Both the position numbers and the translations under genes were made by a program. A stretch of 64,000 nucleotides of DNA from JAKIWV01 sp963773945 (GTDB lineage Archaea > Thermoplasmatota > Thermoplasmata > Lutacidiplasmatales > UBA184), in NCBI GenBank assembly GCA_963773945.1, contig CAVZDD010000005.1, positions 806,001 through 870,000 of the forward strand, given 5' to 3'. The notes under the pieces were generated by a model. That model was not told the origin of the DNA. It made no database searches and worked only from the letters and a program-made list of their open reading frames with translations. Shown here piece by piece: positions 1 to 8,766 of this stretch (position 1 is the first letter of the stretch; each line of letters begins with the position of its first letter).

Positions 1-1
1 G

Positions 2-1372
2 CGGTACGACTTCAAGAATCCGGAGACGTACAAGGTTCGGACCGCAAAGGGCCTTTCCCGCGAGATCGTCGAGCAGATCTCGAAGATCAAGGAAGAGCCT
101 CAGTGGATGCTAGACTATCGACTTCGGGCCTACGAGACGTTCGTCGAGAAGCCCATGCCGGACTGGGGGCCGGACCTCTCGGACATCGATTTCGAGGCGT
201 ACACGTACTACGCGAACCCGCTCGCCGAGGGGGACACGAAGAAGAGCTGGGACGACCTTCCCGCCGACATCAAGAACACGTTCGACAAGCTCGGGATTCC
301 CAAGGCCGAGCGCGAGTTCTTCGGCGGCGTTGGGGCCCAGTACGACTCGGGGACGGTCTACCACAAGATCCGGGCGGACCTCCAGGCAAAGGGGGTCATT
401 TTCACCGACACCGACACCGCGGTGAAGGAGTACCCGGATATCCTGCAGAAGTACTTCGGGAAGATCGTTCCGTTCAACGACAACAAGTTCTCGGCGCTCA
501 ACTCGGCCGTCTGGTCGGGTGGGAGCTTCGTCTACGTTCCGCCCGGTGTGGACGCCGGCATTCCGCTCCAGGCCTACTTCCGGATCAACGCGAAGAACGT
601 CGGCCAGTTCGAGCGAACGCTGATCATCGCGGACCGTGGCGCCAAGGTCCACTACATCGAGGGTTGCACAGCGCCCGTCTACTCCACCGATTCCCTGCAT
701 GCCGCCGTCGTCGAGGTGATCGCCGAACCGTACGCCAAGGTTCGGTACACGACGGTGCAGAACTGGTCGAAGAACGTCTACAACCTGGTCACCAAGCGGG
801 CCGTCGCCGAGGAGGGGGCGCTGGTCGAATGGGTCGACGGCAACATGGGATCCAAGGTGACGATGAAGTATCCTTCCGTCTTCCTCAAGGGGCGGGGCGC
901 GCGGGCCGATATTCTCTCGGTCGCCTTTGCCTCGCAGGGCCAGATCATCGATTCGGGGGCGAAGGCCGTCCACCTCGCGCCGGACACCTCGAGCAAGATC
1001 ATCTCCAAGTCCATCGCAATCCGAGGCGGCCAGACCAGCTACCGGGGTCTGCTCCGCGTCGCGAAGGGCGCGAGCGGCGTGAAAGCGGCCGTCCGGTGCG
1101 ACGCCTTGCTCCCCGACGAACTGAGCCGGTCGGACACCTACCCCTACAACGAGATTCACGAAGAGGATGCGACGATCACGCACGAGGCCGTGGTCGGCAA
1201 GATCGGCGAGGAGCAGATCTTCTACCTCATGAGCCGTGGGCTCAACGAGAACGATGCCATCCACCTGATTCTGATGGGCTTCCTCGCCGAGTTCGCGAAG
1301 GAACTCCCGATGGACTACGCCCTCGAGCTCAACCGGCTGATCCAGCTCGAGATGACCGGCGCGGTCGGCTGA
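2..1372 (+). CDS. sufB: Fe-S cluster assembly protein SufB (5' end missing)
   Basis: Scaffold subunit of the SUF system, which builds Fe-S clusters together with SufC and SufD in the cytoplasm. The reading frame is open from base 2 with no start codon that makes sense, and residues such as KNPETY-like text before the first internal ATG at 107 match the SufB family, so the gene begins upstream of the window. The visible 456 codons cover the SufB/SufD beta-helix domain, including the family-typical stretches PGVDAGIPLQAYFRIN, YIEGCTAPVYS and RGLNENDAIHLILMGF. Only 13 bases separate its stop from the convergent sufD stop. sufC is not in the window and probably lies upstream of sufB. The identification is firm; only the true start is unknown. 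Confidence 0.95.
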   Translation, partial: RYDFKNPETYKVRTAKGLSREIVEQISKIKEEPQWMLDYRLRAYETFVEKPMPDWGPDLSDIDFEAYTYYANPLAEGDTKKSWDDLPADIKNTFDKLGIPKAEREFFGGVGAQYDSGTVYHKIRADLQAKGVIFTDTDTAVKEYPDILQKYFGKIVPFNDNKFSALNSAVWSGGSFVYVPPGVDAGIPLQAYFRINAKNVGQFERTLIIADRGAKVHYIEGCTAPVYSTDSLHAAVVEVIAEPYAKVRYTTVQNWSKNVYNLVTKRAVAEEGALVEWVDGNMGSKVTMKYPSVFLKGRGARADILSVAFASQGQIIDSGAKAVHLAPDTSSKIISKSIAIRGGQTSYRGLLRVAKGASGVKAAVRCDALLPDELSRSDTYPYNEIHEEDATITHEAVVGKIGEEQIFYLMSRGLNENDAIHLILMGFLAEFAKELPMDYALELNRLIQLEMTGAVG

Positions 1373-1385
1373 GCCGCCGCCGCGT

Positions 1386-2786
1386 CTACCGCAGCTTGGT
1401 GTCGAACCGCCACTCGTTGCCGCTCTGGACGCCGAGCAGCTCGAGCGCCCCCAACGCCGGGTAGCCGCCATCGGTCCAGGCGACCTGGCGACCCTCCCAT
1501 CGGGTCGTGAGGTGGGGGTACAGGAAGTCGCGGAGTCCCTCGATCGGGGCGCGGTCGAAGACGTAGGAGAGGAACCCTTCACTGATCATCCGGATGGCGG
1601 CTTGGCGGGGGATGCCCCGGGACTCCAGGTAGAAGATCCGCTCGGGGTCCACCGGCGCCACCGACGAAGAGTGGGTGGCCTTCACGTCGCGGCAGAGGAT
1701 CTCGAGCACCGGAATGGTGTCCGAACGAGCGCCCTTGGAGAGGAGCATCGCGTGTTCCGAAAGATAGCTGATGGTCCGGCGGGCCTCCTTTTCCATGCGC
1801 GCCATGCCGCGGCTGACGCCGCGGGATTCGTCGCGGAATACGCCGCGCGTGATCGACTGTCCGTGGGTGTCGGTACCGACGTGCCGTATCTGGACGTAGC
1901 TGTCGTAGGCCTGCTGGTTGTCGCCGTAGAAGGACTGGAGGTCGCTCAGGTCGCCGCCGTTGCCGGTGATATCGGAATAGTTCCGGCTCCGGGTCCGGAA
2001 TCCGCCGTATGCGGCGGAAACCCAGGAGAGCTGAGAGTTCGGCCCGACGGTCGCGTTCCGGGAATAGGAGGCCACCACGCGCTCATCCGGCGCGTGGACC
2101 GAAAGGTAGGCCAGCCGCGCCGTATCGCCGGTATCCGCCTGGACGAGCGACCCGTAGTATCGTTGCCCTTCAGCGGCCCCGGTGCTGTAGACCTCCTCGG
2201 AGACGATCACCCGGGTCTGTTCGCCGGCGTGGATGCGTCGCCGGACCACGAGCGCTTCGGCCGGGCGCGAAAGCACCGTGATGTCTTGCAGACGAACGGT
2301 GGTCGGGCACCGGTCGGGCACCACGAGGTCGAGTCCCCGATTGATGAACGCGGTGCTCAGGGCCTCGAATTTGTCGGTTCGGGAGCCTTTGAGGTCAAGC
2401 CCGTGGAGAAAGGCGGTGGTCGTTTCATCCCCCGCGTGCAGGATCTCCGGCAGGGTGCGGACTCTCGCGCCGGCGCCGCGAAGCTCGGGAGACATCTCGA
2501 CTCGAGAACCCGAACCGTCGTGGACGACTCGGATGACCTGCGCGGGAAGCGGCGGCAGGCCCACCGGGGAACCTCCCGAACTGGGGGAAACGCCGGTCAG
2601 GTCGGTGCCCCGGAAGTACGCGTACTTCCGGTACAACGGGTCCGGCTCGATCGGCAGCTCAAGGAAAGCTTCGAAGGCGGTCTTCCGGAGCGCCGCAAAG
2701 GCGGGCGGGTCGTTAAGCTCTTTCGAGAGCCCAGCGACCTGGGATTCCTCGAACCAACGTCCGTACGCAGGGGCGGCGGCGTCCAT
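1386..2786 (-). CDS. sufD: Fe-S cluster assembly protein SufD
   Basis: Paralogue and partner of SufB in the SufBCD scaffold. About 466 residues, with the C-terminal SufB/SufD beta-helix core (GVSRGMARMEKEARRT, YLSEHAMLLSKGA, HSSSVAPVDPERIFYLESRG, and a C-terminal GFLSYVF). The ATG at 2786 is preferred over a TTG 15 bases further up because a TATA-like box at 2808-2816 is centred 26 bases before it, which predicts a leaderless transcript. The gene converges with sufB. The pair is therefore transcribed from two promoters rather than as the usual sufBD operon. Confidence 0.92.
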   Translation of the reverse strand: MDAAAPAYGRWFEESQVAGLSKELNDPPAFAALRKTAFEAFLELPIEPDPLYRKYAYFRGTDLTGVSPSSGGSPVGLPPLPAQVIRVVHDGSGSRVEMSPELRGAGARVRTLPEILHAGDETTTAFLHGLDLKGSRTDKFEALSTAFINRGLDLVVPDRCPTTVRLQDITVLSRPAEALVVRRRIHAGEQTRVIVSEEVYSTGAAEGQRYYGSLVQADTGDTARLAYLSVHAPDERVVASYSRNATVGPNSQLSWVSAAYGGFRTRSRNYSDITGNGGDLSDLQSFYGDNQQAYDSYVQIRHVGTDTHGQSITRGVFRDESRGVSRGMARMEKEARRTISYLSEHAMLLSKGARSDTIPVLEILCRDVKATHSSSVAPVDPERIFYLESRGIPRQAAIRMISEGFLSYVFDRAPIEGLRDFLYPHLTTRWEGRQVAWTDGGYPALGALELLGVQSGNEWRFDTKLR

Positions 2787-2807
2787 CGAATATACGCACA
2801 ATTACGT

Positions 2808-2816
2808 GTTTATAAC
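2808..2816 (-). promoter_or_regulatory. TATA box of sufD
   Basis: On the minus strand this reads GTTATAAAC, in an otherwise GC-rich stretch, centred 26 bases before the sufD ATG. That is the archaeal TATA-to-transcription-start spacing, so the mRNA would start at or next to the start codon. Confidence 0.6.
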
Positions 2817-2861
2817 TTCAGCGGGGCGGGTCGGGGGGGAATCGATTCTTGGAGGAGATTT

Positions 2862-2880
2862 AGAAAAAAGGGGGAAGGGG
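2862..2880 (-). terminator. T-rich terminator after the secreted protein gene
   Basis: On the minus strand a run of C is followed by six T (plus-strand A run at 2864-2869), 40 bases past the stop of the gene ending at 2920 and before the sufD promoter. Oligo-T tracts terminate archaeal RNA polymerase. No strong hairpin is visible. Confidence 0.4.
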
Positions 2881-2919
2881 TTAACGGGGCCAGCGGGGGG
2901 GAACCGCCGGCCCCTGGGT

Positions 2920-4410
2920 TCAGCGTGCTACTCGCTTCGACCCGCCTCTTTCACCACAGGTTCCCGAGGGGGTCCGAGGGTTGCTGCGGGGGGGCGCGCG
3001 GGGGCGGCGCGAGTTGTCCAGCGGCTCCAGCCGGAACGCGGCCCGACGGGCTCGGGACGCGCACGGGCGGGGGGGCCCGGGGCGCCGGCCGACGGCGACC
3101 GCGAGCACGGCGACCAGAGCCACCAGGCCCACTGCCAACGCGACCAGCTCAAAGAGGGTCGTGTGGAAGAAGCCGTTCTGGTACCAGGGCACGCTCGTCG
3201 CCGCGCAGGACCCGCCGCTGACGAGGGTCGCCGCGCAGGCTTGCGCGGCGGGGACGGTCATCGGCTGGGCCTGGATGTCTCCGCCCGAGGTGGAGGTTGC
3301 CATCGGGCTGAGGGCTGGAGTCGGGACGGCGCCTGAGACTCCAGGGGCGAACGAGGTGGCGGCCGACACGATGCGGCCGGTGCCCGAGTCGTAGTCGACA
3401 GCGCTGGTGGAAGCTTCGGGGGCAAAGCCGAGGCCTTGTCCGCCGAGCGCCTTGGGGTCGCCGCTGAAGACGTTCCCCATGTGCGGCATGATGATCACGC
3501 CATCAAACACATCGAAGGGGCCCGAGAGCGAGAGCAACAGGACGTGGGTGTGTTCTTTGTTGTTGAGCTGCAGATCCTGGCCGTATGCACCCAGTAGGGT
3601 GACGGTGCCGTTGGCCGAGATCGTGCCGCTGGGGTTCCCGCTCGCCTGCGCGTGGGGGCCGATGTACTCCCACGACAGCGCGTAGCTGCCCGACAGGACG
3701 AAAGCGGCCGAACTGTTCCACGTCTCACCGGTGGTCAGGGTGGTGGGGATCAATCCGAGTTCCGGGTCGAACGAGACCTGCGCCTGGGCCGATCCGGTCA
3801 CGTTGAAGAACCACTCCGAAGTCAATCCGTGCGGCCCCGTCAGCGTGAGCTTGGAGTGGAGCGCGTCCTGGGTGGCGCCCGAGCCGTTCAGGAAGCCCAA
3901 CGCGGGCGTCGCGATATCGTCGACGTAGACGATTCCGTCTCGCGTGAAGTTCCCGAAAGCGGTGCCCATTTCGGAGGCACTCGCCGTGTAGTTCCCGGTC
4001 CAGTTGGCTGCCTTACAGTTGGGCGTGCAGAGGTTCACGGAGAGCTCGGCGGCCGCGGTGCGCTGCGCCTCAAGCTGGAATCCGGTGTTCGTGGAGTTGT
4101 TGGTCTGAGTGACGACGACGGTCCAGCCGTAGAACGCGTGGTACTGGAGTTCGAATCCGTTCCCATTGGAGCCGGTGACAGAGATGTCGCCGGAGACCGT
4201 CTTGGAGCCGCCGTATGCCCATTGCTGGACGGCCGGATTCATCTCGGGTACGAGGGCGATCGAGGCCGCGCTCGAAGCCGCTGGCGCGGAGATTGGGGTC
4301 GCGAACAGGGGCAGCGCGAACAGCATCAGCATGCTCGCAGCCACTACGACCACCGTCGCCAGGACGGGAAGTGTTCGGGACTTGGAGGGCGCTGGGGTCT
4401 GTTCGCTCAT
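2920..4410 (-). CDS. Surface protein anchored at both ends, function unknown
   Basis: A 496-residue secreted protein. Residues about 13-45 form an N-terminal hydrophobic signal/anchor (TLPVLATVVVVAASMLMLFA) and residues about 420-440 a C-terminal membrane helix (LVALAVGLVALVAVLAVAVG). Between them lies a Ser/Thr/Gly-rich extracellular part with several N-glycosylation sequons (NNST, NWTG, NGSG, NVTG). I do not recognise a catalytic domain. An AGGAG at about 4422-4426 is a usable ribosome binding site, and an AT-rich TATA-like stretch lies near 4450-4458. After the last helix the tail turns very rich in Arg and Pro; a run of seven C (minus strand) near 3070 suggests that the true tail may be in another frame. 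Confidence 0.75.
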   Translation of the reverse strand: MSEQTPAPSKSRTLPVLATVVVVAASMLMLFALPLFATPISAPAASSAASIALVPEMNPAVQQWAYGGSKTVSGDISVTGSNGNGFELQYHAFYGWTVVVTQTNNSTNTGFQLEAQRTAAAELSVNLCTPNCKAANWTGNYTASASEMGTAFGNFTRDGIVYVDDIATPALGFLNGSGATQDALHSKLTLTGPHGLTSEWFFNVTGSAQAQVSFDPELGLIPTTLTTGETWNSSAAFVLSGSYALSWEYIGPHAQASGNPSGTISANGTVTLLGAYGQDLQLNNKEHTHVLLLSLSGPFDVFDGVIIMPHMGNVFSGDPKALGGQGLGFAPEASTSAVDYDSGTGRIVSAATSFAPGVSGAVPTPALSPMATSTSGGDIQAQPMTVPAAQACAATLVSGGSCAATSVPWYQNGFFHTTLFELVALAVGLVALVAVLAVAVGRRPGPPRPCASRARRAAFRLEPLDNSRRPRAPPRSNPRTPSGTCGERGGSKRVAR

Positions 4411-4547
4411 TCTTGGTCTGCTCCTGGAGCCTTCCGAGGCTGCCTGGCGAAGAAAATAACGCCGACAGGCTTACATCAAGAAATGTCCAAGGAGGGAGCG
4501 CCCGAATTGGACTCATCGTTACGGGGGAGGGCACGAGGAATGGTTCG

Positions 4548-5612
4548 ATGCGGGCATTGACGGAAGCGGAGGCCCGGCTCATCCGCGCGCTGGTCGCCGC
4601 CCCCGGGGACAGCGAGCGGGAGTTCCTCGAGGAGACCAAGCTCCCCCGTTCCACCTATCATGCCGTCCGCAAGCGCGTGTACGACGAGGGGTGGCTCCGG
4701 ATCCGGTTTCTGCCCCACCCGAGTTGCTTCGATCTTCCGCTGGTGACCATCGTCATCGGGCATCCGTTTGCCGAAAGCGCCGTGGCCTTGATGGAACGCT
4801 GGAGTCAACCCGAATCCAACGTCGTCTTGTGGGGCGGCGCCGGACTGGTGTTCGCGGTCTACCTCCATCGGTCGCGAGAGGAAGCCCGACGATTGACCGC
4901 GAGTCTCGCCGACGAGGCGATGCGACCGCGGAGCTTTTTCCTGACCACGGACACCGGAAGCGGGTCCTTGCCGGTCTACTTCGACTTCGAAGGGGTCTGG
5001 TCTCACCTGGCGGGGATCCCGGGGAGCTCGCAGTACCCCCGATCCCTATCTCCCGCTTATCCTCCGGGAAGTCACCTGCCGACCGGCCCGCCGTCGCCGG
5101 GTCTACGTCGGGCGGCCCGGAACCTCGTCTTACGCCCCATTCTGGCGGATCACGAGGGACGGTCCGGCCACTTCCTGGGACTCCTCGGACTCACCCGTCC
5201 GGAGCACCGGTTGCTCGACGACGGTTGGGTGTTCCGGCGGGTGCTACCGGATTTCCGGGTGGTCCCTCCGTACCGGGACCGGAAGGCCGACCAGGCGGTC
5301 TTCGTCCGCGGTGAGATGCTCGAGGGGAAGGATCCGAATCTGCTGCTGCGAGCGCTGACGGAGAAGTGCCGCGTGTATCCCTTCCTGCTCGCCCACGACG
5401 AAAAGAGCCTGGTCGTGGGGACCGTCGGGCAATCTGGACCCCCGGCGGCCGTTGCGCAAGAGAACCGGCCCTCCGTGATCGGGACCCTGCAGGAATACTT
5501 GCATCGGATCGAGGTCGACTCGGAGTGGGTGTCCGGACTAACCCCCGTTGTCGACCACCGCTACGATCGGGTGTTGGGCGACGTGCCGGTCAAGACCCAC
5601 CGGTCGAAGTAG
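4548..5612 (+). CDS. Winged-helix transcriptional regulator
   Basis: About 354 residues. The N-terminal 50 residues look like a winged helix-turn-helix (LTEAEARLIRALVAAPGDSE, then TKLPRSTYHAVRKRVYDEGWL with the recognition helix), as in Lrp/MarR-like archaeal regulators. The rest is an unassigned sensor region of alternating beta and alpha character. The open frame reaches back to 4215, but that part overlaps the divergent secreted-protein gene and is Arg/Pro-rich, so the ATG at 4548, with GAGGA at 4534-4538 before it, is chosen. It is transcribed divergently from the surface protein gene, which is a plausible target. The DNA-binding assignment is good; the ligand is unknown. Confidence 0.75.
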   Translation: MRALTEAEARLIRALVAAPGDSEREFLEETKLPRSTYHAVRKRVYDEGWLRIRFLPHPSCFDLPLVTIVIGHPFAESAVALMERWSQPESNVVLWGGAGLVFAVYLHRSREEARRLTASLADEAMRPRSFFLTTDTGSGSLPVYFDFEGVWSHLAGIPGSSQYPRSLSPAYPPGSHLPTGPPSPGLRRAARNLVLRPILADHEGRSGHFLGLLGLTRPEHRLLDDGWVFRRVLPDFRVVPPYRDRKADQAVFVRGEMLEGKDPNLLLRALTEKCRVYPFLLAHDEKSLVVGTVGQSGPPAAVAQENRPSVIGTLQEYLHRIEVDSEWVSGLTPVVDHRYDRVLGDVPVKTHRSK

Positions 5613-5637
5613 GGCGCTCGCCCGCGCGTCGGCCGGT

Positions 5638-5647
5638 TCTTATAAAG
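5638..5647 (+). promoter_or_regulatory. TATA box and leader of the SufU-ferredoxin-radical SAM operon
   Basis: TCTTATAAAG is centred 48 bases before the ATG at 5691, so transcription should start near 5668 and leave a leader of about 23 bases. That leader carries a purine-rich GGGGGAGGG about nine bases before the ATG, a ribosome binding site. This operon thus looks leadered, unlike many leaderless genes in the window. Confidence 0.6.
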
Positions 5648-5690
5648 CCCCTCGTGTAACATCGAGCGCGCGCGGGGGAGGGACGGTCCG

Positions 5691-6092
5691 ATGGCTTACG
5701 ACATGTACCAGGAACGCATCCTTCAACACTATCGCGCCCCGAAGAACTTCGGCCAGCTCGACCATCCGGATTATTCCGGTGAGGAGAGCAACCCGCTGTG
5801 TGGGGACCGCATTCGGATGGAGCTAAAACTCGACCCCAGCAAGGCCAATGTCGCCGAGATCCGCTTCTCGGGGGATGGGTGCGCGATCTCCATGGCGAGT
5901 GCTTCGATGCTTACGCAGAAGCTGGCCGGGCAGCCGCTGGCCGCGGTGGAGAAGGTCACCCGGGATGACGTGCTGCAGCTCGTCGCGATCCCGCTGTCCC
6001 CGGTCCGCATCAAGTGCGCGCTCACGGGGTTCGCTGCACTCGGCCGGGCGCTCCACGGTGGTCCGCCTCCGGACGAGCCCGCCCAGGCCTGA
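5691..6092 (+). CDS. SufU/IscU-like Fe-S scaffold protein
   Basis: A 133-residue member of the IscU/SufU/NifU-N family, which holds nascent Fe-S or relays sulfur from a cysteine desulfurase. The start (MYQERILQHYRAPKNFG) is family-typical. The three conserved cysteines are present at residues 37 (NPLCGD), 64 (GDGCAIS) and 109 (RIKCALTG). The aspartate after the first Cys (CGD) is the usual one. The next gene, an 8Fe ferredoxin, starts 3 bases after the stop, so they are probably one operon. Together with sufB/sufD 3 kb away this gives the chromosome a SUF-type pathway. No cysteine desulfurase is visible in the window. Confidence 0.9.
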   Translation: MAYDMYQERILQHYRAPKNFGQLDHPDYSGEESNPLCGDRIRMELKLDPSKANVAEIRFSGDGCAISMASASMLTQKLAGQPLAAVEKVTRDDVLQLVAIPLSPVRIKCALTGFAALGRALHGGPPPDEPAQA

Positions 6093-6095
6093 AAC

Positions 6096-6311
6096 GTGAG
6101 CGAATCGGCGACGATCCAGGTCGACGCCGGTACGTGTGTGCTCTGTGGCCTGTGCACCGGCGTCTGTCCGCCGAATGCGTTGGAGCTCTCCCCGACTCGG
6201 CTCGTCGTGTTATCGAACTGTACCGGCTGTGGATGGTGCATTCCCTACTGTCCCGTCGGGGCACTCTCCGGGGGACGAGGGACGCCTCCTCGACGAGGCC
6301 GCCGGGGCTGA
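6096..6311 (+). CDS. Small 8Fe (2[4Fe-4S]) ferredoxin
   Basis: A 71-residue electron carrier with two CxxCxxCxxxCP motifs: Cys14, 17, 20, 24 and Cys42, 45, 48, 52. Each can hold one [4Fe-4S] cluster with the last Cys swapped between clusters, as in clostridial-type ferredoxins. The start is GTG at 6096, three bases after the scaffold gene. The short tail is Arg/Gly-rich. The radical SAM gene begins one base after its stop, so it could be the electron donor for that enzyme; that link is inference from position. Confidence 0.88.
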   Translation: MSESATIQVDAGTCVLCGLCTGVCPPNALELSPTRLVVLSNCTGCGWCIPYCPVGALSGGRGTPPRRGRRG

Positions 6312-6312
6312 G

Positions 6313-7830
6313 ATGAGCGCCGTCACCCCCTCCGCACAGTCCCCCCCGGCGGATGCGCCCCGGGTCCTCCTCGTCGACCCGTATGTTTCCCGGGAAGATC
6401 CGATGGAACGGAAGTTCGTCGAGCTCTACCCCTCCCTGGGTATTCTGACTCTCGCCGCCTGGCTCCGGAATCACGGCATCCGGACCGAGGTGACCGACCT
6501 CACCTTCGCCCGGGACGCCGAGCCCGTGACGCACCAGATTCGAAGATTCCGCCCCCACCTGGTCGGCGTCCACACCAAGACCCTGACGATGCCGCGAGCG
6601 CTGGAGATCGCCGCGCGCGCTCACGCCGAGGGCGTCACCGTCCTCGCGGGCGGCCCCGATTCCGCGACGCGACCGGACCGATACCTCGCGGAGGGGTTCG
6701 ACGCCGTCGTCCCGAGCGAAGGGGAAGCCACGCTCGTGGAGGTCGCTTCGAGAGTCCGTGATGGACAGCCGATCGCCGGGTGCCCGGGCACGGTCGTCCA
6801 TTCGGGGAACCGGACCGTCCGAGGCCCGACTCGGCCCTTTCTCCGCGACCTGGACGAGCTGCCGCTGCCCGCGTGGGACCTCATCAACATGGAGGCGTAC
6901 CTCGGAGCCTGGCAGGAACGCACCGGCGAACGGCGGGCGGCGATCCTGACCTCCCGCGGCTGTCCGTTCGACTGCTCGTGGTGTTCCAAGCCGACGTTCG
7001 GTCGAACGTACCGACAGCAGTCGGTCGGCCGGGTGCTCGCGGAACTGGACGCGCTGCAATCGCAACACCGGGTCGATTACGTCCGGTTCTGCGACGACGT
7101 GTTCGGTGTCGACCGCCGGTGGCTCGAGGAACTTCTGGACCGGATGATCTCCGACGGGCCGCATCTCCGATTCGAATGTCTGGCTCGCGTGGACCTGCTG
7201 AAGCCGGACCTTCTGGACCGGATGAAGAGGGCCGGCCTCCAGCGAGTCTACCTCGGCGTGGAGTCGGGCAGCCAAAAAATGCTCGACGCCATGAACCGAG
7301 GCACCCGTCTCGCCCAGATCGAGAAGGTCGCGGCGAGCCTGCGGGCCCACCACGTTCGCCAGTTCTGGTTCCTGATGCTGGGCTACCCGGGCGAGACGCT
7401 CGAGGACATTGAAGCGACGCTCCAACTGTTCCGCCGATTCTCCCCCGAAGAGTACTCGGTCTCGATCGCGGTGCCGGTGCCCGGCACCCGGTTCTACGAC
7501 GCGGTGAAGGACCGGCTTCGAGGACGCGCGCGGACCACCAGGGGCTCCGGCGGTGTGTCGCTTCTGTATGAGGCGGCCTATCCGGAATCGATGTATCGCT
7601 GGCAGCAGGTCCGCTTTTCCTGGGAGGCCCGGCTGCGTCGCATCCGAGAGCGCTTCTCTCCGGAAGTCGCGGACCGCCTCTCGCGCGCCGTCGACGAACT
7701 CCACCGCCGGGTCGCGAAACCGCTGCTGCTCGGCCGGAACGGTACGCAGGAAGCGACCGAACCAGATCTCGTATCCGACCCCTTGCCGATGGTGACCGAC
7801 AGCCCATCGAGCGACGGGCGCTCGGTGTGA
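6313..7830 (+). CDS. B12-binding-type radical SAM protein
   Basis: 505 residues. The N-terminal part (residues about 18-150) resembles the cobalamin-binding Rossmann domain of class B radical SAM enzymes (PRVLLVDPY, LGILTLAAWLRNHG, VTVLAGGPDSATRP). The radical SAM core follows, with the CxxxCxxC cluster motif at Cys217, 221 and 224 (GCPFDCSWC), and further family motifs (RFCDDVFGVD, GVESGSQKMLDAMNRG, LGYPGETLEDIE). Such proteins make methyl or other radical transfers; the substrate cannot be read from the sequence. ATG at 6313 is chosen because an upstream extension would overlap the ferredoxin gene. The GNAT-like gene follows after 6 bases. Confidence 0.85.
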   Translation: MSAVTPSAQSPPADAPRVLLVDPYVSREDPMERKFVELYPSLGILTLAAWLRNHGIRTEVTDLTFARDAEPVTHQIRRFRPHLVGVHTKTLTMPRALEIAARAHAEGVTVLAGGPDSATRPDRYLAEGFDAVVPSEGEATLVEVASRVRDGQPIAGCPGTVVHSGNRTVRGPTRPFLRDLDELPLPAWDLINMEAYLGAWQERTGERRAAILTSRGCPFDCSWCSKPTFGRTYRQQSVGRVLAELDALQSQHRVDYVRFCDDVFGVDRRWLEELLDRMISDGPHLRFECLARVDLLKPDLLDRMKRAGLQRVYLGVESGSQKMLDAMNRGTRLAQIEKVAASLRAHHVRQFWFLMLGYPGETLEDIEATLQLFRRFSPEEYSVSIAVPVPGTRFYDAVKDRLRGRARTTRGSGGVSLLYEAAYPESMYRWQQVRFSWEARLRRIRERFSPEVADRLSRAVDELHRRVAKPLLLGRNGTQEATEPDLVSDPLPMVTDSPSSDGRSV

Positions 7831-7836
7831 AATCCC

Positions 7837-8753
7837 ATGGAAGTCCGGGAATTTGCGAGCGGAGACGGACAGCCGGTCCGCCGGCTCTGGGACGATCTCG
7901 GGGGCTGGTATCGGAACACCTCCCCGGCCTCGAACGGAGACGTGGACCGGGCGATCGGACAACTCTTGCGACAGGCGTTGACGGGCCATGGCCCGCGGCG
8001 GGGGAATCCCGCCGAAGGGGGATGGGTCGCTACCTCCCACGGGTCGATCACCGGGTGGCTGTACGCCCGGGCCGACCCCGAGCAGAATTACATCGTACCC
8101 TTGGTCCCCCCGGAGGACACGACGGGCTCATTTGCGGCCCTGCTCGGCACCGCCCGGGAGTGGTTTCGGAACCAGGAGGCTCGGCGGTTCGTGGTCGACA
8201 TCCCCGACGGGCGTCCGGACCTGAGGGCCGTCGCCCAACCGGCGGGACGGGTCCTGTGGCATCGGGCGGTCTTCGACCGGGACCTCAATCCCCTCCCGAC
8301 CGCCTCGGCGGTTCGTGCGGCGGTGCGCGAATTCAGCCGGGGGACGTCGCACCCGCGCAGTCCCTCTTCGGTCGGAGGCACCCGGAGACCCCGCCGCCTC
8401 CGATTCCCGTCGCCTTCCTCCAACTGCGCGGGAGCTGGTTCCGGGACCCGGCGTGGGACTTGCAACGAACGATTTGGATTGCCGGGCCGCGCCAGGACCT
8501 TCTCGGAGTAGCCGGCGGCACGCATCGACCCCGGGCCCCGATCGGATTCCTGGGTCCGTGGGTGCTGTCGGAGGCCGCGAGCCCACCCGTCGCGACGGAA
8601 CTCTTGAGTGCCGTGCTCAACTGGTTGCGCGGGGTCAACGCGGAGAGAGTACGCACGACGGTCCCGACCCCTCCGGGGGACGATGCGCAGGCGCTGCTTC
8701 GGGCCGGGTTCACCGCGATGGCGGAAAGCGACCTGTTCGAGCTGAAGGTCTGA
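7837..8753 (+). pseudogene. GNAT-like acetyltransferase, frameshifted
   Basis: Two overlapping frames together make one protein of about 305 residues. The first frame (from ATG 7837) runs MEVREFASGDGQPVRRLW to about FSRG, and the second frame carries GDVAPAQSLFGRRHP through to a C terminus DAQALLRAGFTAMAESDLFELKV, which looks like the end of a GNAT domain. The shift falls at the run of five G at 8339-8343; one additional G would restore the frame. It could be a real mutation or a homopolymer sequencing error. It follows the radical SAM gene by 6 bases and is probably in its operon. The GNAT assignment is moderate. Confidence 0.6.
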
Positions 8754-8766
8754 GCCGGGCGGCGGG

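Noticed and set aside
110..1582. Long minus-strand open frame opposite sufB
   Set aside because: GC-rich mirror frame of a well-identified gene; its text is Arg/Asp-rich and matches nothing.
6022..8040. 672-codon minus-strand frame opposite the radical SAM gene
   Set aside because: Shadow frame of ferredoxin and radical SAM genes, whose motifs are unmistakable on the plus strand.
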